From NCBI GenBank assembly GCA_013042825.1, contig JABDPL010000072.1, positions 1-5,220 of the forward strand: a DNA stretch of 5,220 nt, written 5' to 3'. The notes beneath the pieces were generated by a model. The model saw only the letters and a list, made by a program, of their open reading frames with translations. It was not told the origin of the DNA and did not search any database. Source of the stretch: Flavobacteriaceae bacterium (GTDB lineage: Bacteria; Bacteroidota; Bacteroidia; Flavobacteriales; Flavobacteriaceae). The translations under genes and the position numbers were made by a program. Numbering within the stretch: the stretch's first letter is position 1; each line of letters opens with the position of its first letter. This document shows, piece by piece, positions 1-5,220 of the stretch.

Positions 1-1
1 T

Positions 2-610
2 GTCACGGCCAATTCCGCAACAGCAGTTTTGAATTGGGAAAAGAAACAAATTCCGTTTAAAATCGAATTGGATGTTACTGATATCGTATTGGCCGATATC
101 CGTAAAAAACTGCAGGATCAACCAGGCTTTACACGTCAGACCTGGGAGCAGGCGGCAAATTTCTCGCTTAATAACGGCGGAAATCTGGAAGAGGCCCTAG
201 GCTGGATTGATGGTACAATTGCCGGTCAGTTCTTCAGTCAGCAAACATTTAATAATACGAACATCAAAGCTCAGATATTGAATAAAATGGGTAGGCAAGA
301 GGAAGCTGCTGCAACTCTCGACAGCTATTTATCGAAAGCCAGTATTTTGGAAATGCATCAAATAGGCCGTACGTATATCGCTATGGGTATGGCAGATAAG
401 GCCATGGAGGTTTTTAGTTTGAACGCTGAAAATCATAAGGATACCTGGCCGGTTCATTATGGTATGGCGCGGGCTTATTCAGCCAAAGGCGATTTTAAGA
501 ACGCACTAAATCACCTGAGAAAGGCCTTGTTAAATGCTCCAAATCCTGCAAGTAAGGGCAGGATACAGGCAAATATTGAGAAACTGGAAAAGGGCGAAGA
601 TATCAATTAA
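2..610 (+). CDS. DUF2911 family protein with C-terminal TPR-like region, 3' part only
   Basis: The reading frame is open from the first complete codon (position 2) to TAA at 608-610, giving 202 residues without the N-terminus. A TTG at 29 lies inside the frame and is not the likely start, because the residues before it (VTANSATAV) fit the family pattern. The beginning, with 'AVLNWEKKQIPFKIEL', resembles the last strands of the DUF2911 beta domain found in Bacteroidota proteins. The helical part after it, including 'FSLNNGGNLEEALGWID', is the usual continuation. Visible residues about 151-184 ('PVHYGMARAYSAKGDFKNAL..') form a good tetratricopeptide repeat, and weaker helical pairs precede it. 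TPRs generally bind proteins; the biochemical role of DUF2911 proteins is not known to me. Relatives are usually exported, but the signal peptide would lie outside the window. A strong terminator 29 bases downstream ends the transcript, so this is the last gene of its unit. Family assignment is from memory of the pattern, not a search. Confidence 0.85.
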   Translation, partial: VTANSATAVLNWEKKQIPFKIELDVTDIVLADIRKKLQDQPGFTRQTWEQAANFSLNNGGNLEEALGWIDGTIAGQFFSQQTFNNTNIKAQILNKMGRQEEAAATLDSYLSKASILEMHQIGRTYIAMGMADKAMEVFSLNAENHKDTWPVHYGMARAYSAKGDFKNALNHLRKALLNAPNPASKGRIQANIEKLEKGEDIN

Positions 611-638
611 AACCCTACAAGAATATAATGTGGTTGAG

Positions 639-667
639 GCCTGGTCATTTTTTGATCAGGCTTTTTT
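639..667 (+). terminator. Intrinsic terminator of the DUF2911 gene
   Basis: A nine-pair stem is formed by GCCTGGTCA (639-647) and TGATCAGGC (653-661), with one G-T wobble and a five-T loop. Six T follow directly at 662-667. It lies 29 bases after the stop codon at 610. The T tract is on the + strand side, so this terminator serves the upstream + gene. On the - strand the hairpin has no U tract after it. Confidence 0.88.
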
Positions 668-677
668 AATTGAATAA

Positions 678-695
678 GGCCGGTAAAAACCGGCC
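678..695 (-). terminator. Hairpin, possible terminator of the lipoprotein gene
   Basis: The perfect inverted repeat GGCCGGT (678-684) and ACCGGCC (689-695) encloses a four-base loop. It lies 38 bases beyond the stop codon of the - strand lipoprotein gene. Read on the - strand it is followed by TTATTCAATT, a weak and interrupted T tract, so termination is plausible but not as clear as for the neighbouring + strand terminator. It could also protect the 3' end of the message. Confidence 0.5.
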
Positions 696-733
696 CAGAA
701 AATTGCGATTTAATTACTTAACGGATTAGATCA

Positions 734-1813
734 TTATTTGATGATAACATCGCCGGATAAGGTGATATTTTTTATGTGTTCAATAGTGTTGGACGCTGTT
801 ATTCCACTTCCTTCCATCAGCATAAGACTCGCGGTGACCCGAACGTAGAGGGTCAATTCATCGCTCATGAGCAGATTGTTCGGCAAATCGTAGGTCCAGG
901 TGAAATCCCCATCCCGATCATATGAATCATTCAGGGTAATAATCTGCTTCATCTTATCGTCATAAAGCGTAAAGGTTTCATGGAAATCGACCATGTTTTC
1001 TCCAGATTGAATTATGTCAGGGTGAAGATCGAGATCCAGGAAATCAATACTCAAGGTCGATTTAGTGAATCCCAGAGGTAAATCGGTGAATTTTAATTCA
1101 ATATCGACATAGCCTTCTGAAAGCGGTTTATCATTTGTTACCGTAACCGTTTCCGAGTGACTGCCTGCATAGGGGTAAGAGCCCGAAGTCTCTGCAGATA
1201 ATGGAGCAAAGAATTCAACATCATTCACGGTTCTAATCACTTCTTCTTCCGGCCAGGTTCCGCAGTAACTGAAATCGGCCAGCATGTATGAGGCCCAGGC
1301 GCCGGCCCAGATCTTTTTTTGCTGACCTTTGGCATCAGTTATCTCTGCAAATGCAGCATATCTGGAATATTTCCCCAAAGTGGTTTTGTTTATTGTATAA
1401 GTAAATAGATTCTCTTTTAAATCAGCACCTTCGCCATGATCGGTAGCATAAGGAAAATCTTTTGGTTGAGGTATATCTGAATTGACATAGTCGACTTCCT
1501 GCATTGACCAGGCTTCAATAGTTAACCGGGTTTCATTAATGGAATATTCATTTGAAAACCTGTAAGTAACGCTTACCTCATGATCTGAAACTAAAAACGA
1601 CAACCAGCCAACGCGATCACCTTTTACATCTATTAAGGGTTTGTTGAAACATCTGACACCATATGAGGTCGAACGTCCCTGAATAGCGTTATCAAGGGCA
1701 TTGAGATCGATGCTTGAAATGGATTTGTTAGTTTTTGAATTGTCTATTTCCTCAACAGAGCAGCTGAAGAAAGTCCCGACAATGAGCAGGAGTGCATAAC
1801 ACAAATTTTTCAT
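734..1813 (-). CDS. Lipoprotein of unknown function, two beta-rich domains, probably surface-exposed
   Basis: This is a complete 359-residue protein with ATG at 1813-1811 and TAA at 736-734. Residues 1-17 form a type II signal peptide (K3, hydrophobic 5-16, then 'TFFSC'), so C18 should be lipidated. The residues after it, S-V-E-E-I-D, put acids at +4, +5 and +7, which resembles the lipoprotein export signal that sends Bacteroidota lipoproteins to the outer face of the outer membrane. Residues about 50-185 form a first beta-rich domain, with a pattern ('VTYRF', 'IPQPKDFPYATDH', 'YTIN', 'AAFAEI..GQ', 'IWAGAW') reminiscent of secreted-protein domains in this phylum. It is framed by C55 and C184, which could form a disulfide. 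Residues about 195-355 form a second, strand-rich acidic domain ('LSIDFLDLDL', 'FTLYDD', 'FTWTYDLP', 'LTLYVRVTA'). No catalytic motif is evident. The start has no Shine-Dalgarno sequence, and a poor match to the Bacteroidota -7 element (TACATTTA, 1843-1836) lies upstream. The gene follows recG by 188 bases. Binding or structural roles are guesses. Confidence 0.85.
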   Translation of the reverse strand: MKNLCYALLLIVGTFFSCSVEEIDNSKTNKSISSIDLNALDNAIQGRSTSYGVRCFNKPLIDVKGDRVGWLSFLVSDHEVSVTYRFSNEYSINETRLTIEAWSMQEVDYVNSDIPQPKDFPYATDHGEGADLKENLFTYTINKTTLGKYSRYAAFAEITDAKGQQKKIWAGAWASYMLADFSYCGTWPEEEVIRTVNDVEFFAPLSAETSGSYPYAGSHSETVTVTNDKPLSEGYVDIELKFTDLPLGFTKSTLSIDFLDLDLHPDIIQSGENMVDFHETFTLYDDKMKQIITLNDSYDRDGDFTWTYDLPNNLLMSDELTLYVRVTASLMLMEGSGITASNTIEHIKNITLSGDVIIK

Positions 1814-2001
1814 TATTGATAGATTTTGAGGATTGTAAATGTAGGACTGACTTCAAAAAGAGGGTAAGATTTTCGATGATTTGGTTGGATAAAACGATGA
1901 ATTGGGTTGAGTTGGGACGAAGCGCGAATTTTAACGACAATTGATCCGGGAAGGCTTACATTTTGATGCTCATCAGCTTAGACGGGTGATGAAATGTCGG
2001 T
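1814..2001. other. Intergenic gap between recG and the lipoprotein gene
   Basis: This 188-base gap contains no gene that I can support. A 62-codon frame crosses it on the - strand but overlaps the lipoprotein start in another frame and has no homology-like features. A short inverted repeat (TCGGTT-T-AACCGA, 1997-2009) overlaps the recG stop codon, but it has a one-base loop and no T tract, so it is not a convincing terminator. The gap is long enough for a promoter of the lipoprotein gene, but no clear -33/-7 pair is visible. Confidence 0.5.
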
Positions 2002-4107
2002 TTAACCGATGTAATTCCAGATATTGCGATATTTCACCAGTTTCGCATAGGTGTCGAGGATGGTGATATTATTTTGACGTTCCAGTTTAGGATCCTCATT
2101 CAGAACCTTTTTGGCATAATACCTGGCCTGAGCCAGTATGTCCTTATCCTTTATCAGGTTTGCGATCTTTAGGTTGAGAACGCCACTTTGCTGGGTTCCC
2201 ATAAGATCGCCAGGTCCACGTAATTTGAGATCCACTTCGGCAATCTCAAATCCATCGGTGGTTTTGACCATGGTTTCAATGCGTGTTCGGCCGTCATTAC
2301 TGAGTTTATGACCTGTCATAAGAATACAGAAGCTTTGATCAGCTCCTCGCCCCACGCGGCCTCGTAGCTGATGCAATTGTGACAATCCGAATCGTTCAGC
2401 GCTTTCGATGACCATTACCGAGGCATTAGGGACGTCTACTCCCACTTCAATAACAGTGGTGGCAACCATGATCTGGGTCTCACCATTTACGAACCGCTGC
2501 ATTTCATAATCTTTATCGGCACTTTTCATTTTTCCATGAACAATAGACACCTGGTATTGCGGTTTTGGGAATTCACGGTCTATACTGGCATATCCATCCA
2601 TCAGATCCTTGTAATCCATAGTTTCGCTTTCCTGAATAAGTGGATAAACAACATAGATCTGCCTGCCCTTGGCAATCTCATCTTTCATGAATCTGAAAAC
2701 CTTTAATCGATTATTATCGTACCGATGAACAGTTTTGACCGGCTTTCTTCCGGGCGGGAGTTCATCGATTACCGATATGTCAAGGTCACCATAAACCGAC
2801 ATGGCAAGAGTTCGTGGAATGGGAGTAGCGGTCATTATCAGTATGTGAGGCGGACTAACATTTTTATGCCATAATTTACTTCGCTGGGCGACTCCAAACC
2901 TGTGCTGTTCATCGATAATCGCCAGGCCCAAATTTTGAAATTTCACCCGGTCTTCAAGCAGGGCATGAGTACCTATTATGATGTTTAGCTCGCCGTTTTC
3001 AAGGGATTCATGAATTTTCTTTCTTTCTGAAGTAATAGTTGAACCAGTTAACAATTTAATACTGATATTCAGCTTATTACAGTATGACCGTAAATTATTA
3101 TAGTGCTGGACTGACAAAATTTCAGTCGGAGCCATCAAACAGGCCTGAAACCCATTGTCAAGTGCGATGAGCATTGACATTAGAGCGATTATAGTCTTGC
3201 CTGAACCCACATCACCCTGGAGGAGTCGGTTCATTTGAGCATTACTTCCGAGATCGGCGCGGATTTCTTTCATTACCCGTTTCTGCGCATCGGTGAGTTC
3301 AAACGGCAAATGGTCGTTGTAAAACGCGTGGAATTTCTCACCCACCTGGCTGAACGGAAAGCCTTTTATTTTCGTTTTTCTGATCAGATTTTTTCTGATG
3401 AGTTGCAATTGGATATAAAAGAGTTCCTCGAATTTGAGTCGGAATTGAGCTCGTGCCAATAGCTCCTGGCTTTTTGGAAAATGAATATTGAACAAGGAAT
3501 CCTTTTTGCTTAATAATCGCAGTTCTGTGCACATCCATTCGGGAAGAGTTTCACTGAATTCACCTTTGGTCTCTAAGAACAGATTCTGAACGATAGCCGA
3601 GATCACCCTATTGGTCACATTCCTGTTCGTGAGTTTTTCCGTGGATGGATAAATAGGCTGCATGGCCGATCTCAGGCTTTTATTATGTTCTGAAAGCAAC
3701 TCCATTTCCGGATGTGCGATATTAAACTTGTTATTGAACCATTTTAGACGGCCGAAAACCACATAGGGCATGTTCATTTTTATGCTTTCACGAAGCCATT
3801 TAACTCCGCGGAACCACACCAGTTCGATCATTCCTGTTTCATCTTGAAAGGTTGCTGCCAGGCGTTTGCCCGAGCGTTGGCCGACGGTTTCCAGCTGTTT
3901 AATAGTTCCTATGATTTGGACATCGGCACTGGAAGGCTGCAGATCTTTTATTTTATAATAATGAGTGCGATCGATATAACGATTCGGAAATAAATTAAGA
4001 AGATCCTGAAAGGTGTTAATATGCAATTCCTTACGTAATAATTCCGCCCTGTTCGGACCAACGCCCTTCAGGTATTCTATTGAGGTTTGAAGGAATTCAC
4101 TACGCAT
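2002..4107 (-). CDS. recG: ATP-dependent DNA helicase RecG
   Basis: RecG is a monomeric double-strand DNA translocase that regresses stalled replication forks and drives branch migration of Holliday junctions and other branched structures. The protein is complete at 701 residues, the usual size for the family. Residues 10-60 carry the N-terminal 'YLKGVGPNRAELLRKEL' and 'DLLNLFPNRYIDRT' motifs. Residues about 60-140 form the OB-fold wedge domain that splits the fork arms. The helicase core follows: 'LTDAQKRVMKEI' (271-282), Walker A GDVGSGKT (298-305), DEQH box (399-402), motif III TATPIPRTL (426-434), motif V 'TTVIEVGVDVPNA' (550-562) and motif VI QLRGRVGRG (580-588). The C-terminal 'LRGPGDLMGTQQSG' (629-642) is the family signature that couples ATPase to translocation. 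The ATG at 4107-4105 fits the family N-terminus; an AGAAGG abuts it too closely for a normal ribosome site. It is divergent from the M1 peptidase gene. No key residue is missing. Confidence 0.98.
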   Translation of the reverse strand: MRSEFLQTSIEYLKGVGPNRAELLRKELHINTFQDLLNLFPNRYIDRTHYYKIKDLQPSSADVQIIGTIKQLETVGQRSGKRLAATFQDETGMIELVWFRGVKWLRESIKMNMPYVVFGRLKWFNNKFNIAHPEMELLSEHNKSLRSAMQPIYPSTEKLTNRNVTNRVISAIVQNLFLETKGEFSETLPEWMCTELRLLSKKDSLFNIHFPKSQELLARAQFRLKFEELFYIQLQLIRKNLIRKTKIKGFPFSQVGEKFHAFYNDHLPFELTDAQKRVMKEIRADLGSNAQMNRLLQGDVGSGKTIIALMSMLIALDNGFQACLMAPTEILSVQHYNNLRSYCNKLNISIKLLTGSTITSERKKIHESLENGELNIIIGTHALLEDRVKFQNLGLAIIDEQHRFGVAQRSKLWHKNVSPPHILIMTATPIPRTLAMSVYGDLDISVIDELPPGRKPVKTVHRYDNNRLKVFRFMKDEIAKGRQIYVVYPLIQESETMDYKDLMDGYASIDREFPKPQYQVSIVHGKMKSADKDYEMQRFVNGETQIMVATTVIEVGVDVPNASVMVIESAERFGLSQLHQLRGRVGRGADQSFCILMTGHKLSNDGRTRIETMVKTTDGFEIAEVDLKLRGPGDLMGTQQSGVLNLKIANLIKDKDILAQARYYAKKVLNEDPKLERQNNITILDTYAKLVKYRNIWNYIG

Positions 4108-4177
4108 CCTTCTAAATTAATCCTTTTGCAGGGATTGACAAGTATAATTATTATTTTGGCTCAACATTTGTTGCTAT
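4108..4177. promoter_or_regulatory. Divergent intergenic region between recG and the M1 peptidase gene
   Basis: This 70-base, A/T-rich spacer must carry the start signals for two genes reading in opposite directions. For the + strand I see TTTTG at 4124-4128 and a TATTATTTTG run at 4149-4158, which only loosely resembles the -33 and -7 elements used in this phylum. TTGACA at 4135-4140 has no matching -10 box at the usual distance. The centre contains the palindrome ATAATTAT (4144-4151). The inverted repeat CAACA-TT-TGTTG (4162-4173) lies four bases before the peptidase ATG. The promoters are inferred from gene orientation, not from strong motifs. Confidence 0.5.
4139..4146 (-). promoter_or_regulatory. 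Possible -7 promoter element for recG
   Basis: On the - strand this reads TATACTTG, which matches seven of eight positions of the Bacteroidota -7 consensus TAnnTTTG when the two free positions are counted. A transcript starting just after it would have a leader of roughly 25 bases before the recG ATG. The nearest upstream TTG (4164-4162) is only 15 bases away, shorter than the usual -33 spacing, so the upstream element is poor. Confidence 0.3.
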
Positions 4178-5220
4178 ATGCTCATGCGTCTGTTATTGCT
4201 AATTATCATACTCGCAGGCCCCGGATCTTTTTATGCTCAACAAACAGAGGTTGTTGACTTTAAACGAGCTGGGGTTGATGTCTGGATAGGACCTGATGAG
4301 AAGATTGTTTACGGATCGGTTTCCTTTGAATTTGAAATTCTGAAGCCAACCGATTCTATTTACATCGATGCCAGGAATATGCGTATAGAAGAGATCCGAT
4401 ATGCTGAGGAAAAGATAGCATTTGACTATGATGAAAAGCGGATAGTTCTTAAAAGAAACTGGCTGCCCGGTAAAACCGAAGAACTCCTGGTAAGGTACAG
4501 GGCATGGCCAAAAAAGGCTATGTATTTCCTGGGATGGGACAATGCGGCACCTGATGAGGTGTGGACCCAGGGCCAGGGGAAATATACCAGCCATTGGCTG
4601 CCGAGTTTTGATGACATGAACGAAAAGCTTGAGTTCGACATTGAGATTCATGCACCAAAAGGTTTTATGGTTGCCTCCAACGGGAAACTGATAAGCAGTA
4701 CTCATTTACCGGATAACCAAAGCTGGAAATACGACATGGACCGGCCTATGAGCAGTTACCTCGTTGCCCTTGCAATCGGAAAATATCAAAAGCAAACCCT
4801 TCTTTCCCGGTCCGGGGTTCCTATGGAATTGTATTATAGGATTACTGATTCAAACCGTTTTGAACCGACCTATCGCTATAGCAAAGCGATCTTTGATTTC
4901 CTTGAAACCGAGATTGGGGTGTCCTATCCATGGCAGAATTATAAGCAGATTCCCGTTCATGATTTCTTGTATGCCGGAATGGAGAATACAGGCGCAACTA
5001 TTTTTTCTGATGAATTCGTAATCGATTCGATTGCGTTTAATGACCGGAATTATGTTCGCGTAAACGCTCACGAGCTGGCGCATCAATGGTTCGGAAACCT
5101 GGTTACCGAGACCTCAGGCACCCATCATTGGCTGCATGAAGGCTTCGCGAGTTATTACGCCTTGCTGGCCGAGCGTCATTTGTTTGGGGACGATCATTTT
5201 TATTGGAGTCTGTATAAATC
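4178..5220 (+). CDS. Secreted M1 family zinc metallopeptidase (aminopeptidase N-like), 5' part only
   Basis: M1 peptidases remove N-terminal residues from peptides with one zinc ion. The frame runs open from ATG at 4178 through the window edge, giving 347 residues of a protein that should be longer. Residues 1-20 are a signal peptide (R4, leucine/isoleucine core 5-12, 'SFYA' then QQ), so the enzyme is exported, probably to the periplasm or beyond. Residues about 25-210 form the N-terminal beta saddle, including 'QGQGKYTSHWLPSFDD' (131-146), the M1 region that contributes to the substrate pocket. The exopeptidase motif is AGMEN (266-270), with E269 expected to hold the substrate's amino end. 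The zinc site is HELAH (298-302) with the third ligand E321 after exactly 18 residues, in 'HEGFASYYA'; E299 is the catalytic base. The catalytic tyrosine and C-terminal domains lie outside. A second in-frame ATG at 4184 also leaves a good signal peptide. An in-frame TAA at 4145 limits upstream extension. Substrate specificity cannot be read from this part. Confidence 0.95.
   Translation, partial: MLMRLLLLIIILAGPGSFYAQQTEVVDFKRAGVDVWIGPDEKIVYGSVSFEFEILKPTDSIYIDARNMRIEEIRYAEEKIAFDYDEKRIVLKRNWLPGKTEELLVRYRAWPKKAMYFLGWDNAAPDEVWTQGQGKYTSHWLPSFDDMNEKLEFDIEIHAPKGFMVASNGKLISSTHLPDNQSWKYDMDRPMSSYLVALAIGKYQKQTLLSRSGVPMELYYRITDSNRFEPTYRYSKAIFDFLETEIGVSYPWQNYKQIPVHDFLYAGMENTGATIFSDEFVIDSIAFNDRNYVRVNAHELAHQWFGNLVTETSGTHHWLHEGFASYYALLAERHLFGDDHFYWSLYK

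Noticed and set aside
29..31. TTG as the start of the first gene.
   Set aside because: The frame is open to the window edge, and the residues before it fit the DUF2911 domain, so it is an internal codon of a truncated gene.
1752..1940. A 62-codon - strand reading frame over the start of the lipoprotein gene.
   Set aside because: It overlaps the signal peptide region of the lipoprotein in another frame, has a low-complexity hydrophobic/serine composition and resembles no protein I know.
1997..2009. The palindrome TCGGTTTAACCGA at the recG stop codon as a terminator.
   Set aside because: Its loop is one base, the usable stem is short and no T tract follows on the - strand.
3235..3538. Reading frames on both strands inside recG (3235-3462 + and 3338-3538 -).
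   Set aside because: They lie wholly within the well-conserved recG gene in other frames, with no start signals or recognisable domains.
4135..4148. TTGACA followed by TATAAT as a sigma-70 style promoter.
   Set aside because: The two boxes are only two bases apart, far from the required spacing of about 17, and Bacteroidota housekeeping promoters use different elements.
4199..4705. A 168-codon - strand reading frame, with others at 4426-4641 and 4850-5086.
   Set aside because: They are antisense to the M1 peptidase gene, whose frame contains conserved motifs throughout; their translations look random.
4764..5021. An 85-codon + strand reading frame.
   Set aside because: It is an out-of-frame shadow inside the M1 peptidase coding sequence.
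1..5220. A new defence system, mobile island, CRISPR array or RNA gene.
   Set aside because: All substantial coding space is taken by four unrelated chromosomal genes; I saw no repeats, integrase, transposase or tRNA-like structure.

Overview
The window looks like ordinary chromosomal DNA from a member of the Bacteroidota, most likely a flavobacterium or close relative. The grounds are a DUF2911-type protein, a lipoprotein with acidic residues just after its lipidated cysteine, an '..YA-QQ' type signal peptide on a secreted M1 peptidase, a RecG of the kind seen in this phylum, A/T-rich start regions mostly without well-spaced Shine-Dalgarno sequences, and moderate G+C by eye. The genus cannot be read from the sequence.

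Layout. (1) Positions 2-610 (+) hold the 3' end of a DUF2911 family gene with a C-terminal TPR-like region; its N-terminus lies outside the window. A strong intrinsic terminator follows at 639-667. (2) Positions 734-1813 (-) encode a 359-residue lipoprotein of unknown function, apparently two beta-rich domains, probably displayed on the cell surface. A G+C-rich hairpin at 678-695 may end its transcript, so 611-733 is a convergent gene junction. (3) After a 188-base gap with nothing recognisable in it, positions 2002-4107 (-) encode a complete RecG branched-DNA helicase with all of its helicase motifs. (4) A 70-base divergent promoter region at 4108-4177 separates recG from an M1 metallopeptidase (4178 to beyond the end, +). 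That gene is cut by the window edge but already contains the exopeptidase motif and the complete zinc site.

How the genes relate. RecG repairs and restarts stalled replication forks in the cytoplasm. The other three products are exported or probably exported: an aminopeptidase-like enzyme, a surface lipoprotein and a DUF2911 protein. I see no functional link between RecG and the others. The lipoprotein gene lies downstream of recG on the same strand and could be read through from it, but the gap allows its own promoter.

I found no mobile element, CRISPR array, tRNA, rRNA or toxin-antitoxin pair, and nothing that supports a new multi-gene system. The least understood item is the two-domain lipoprotein.
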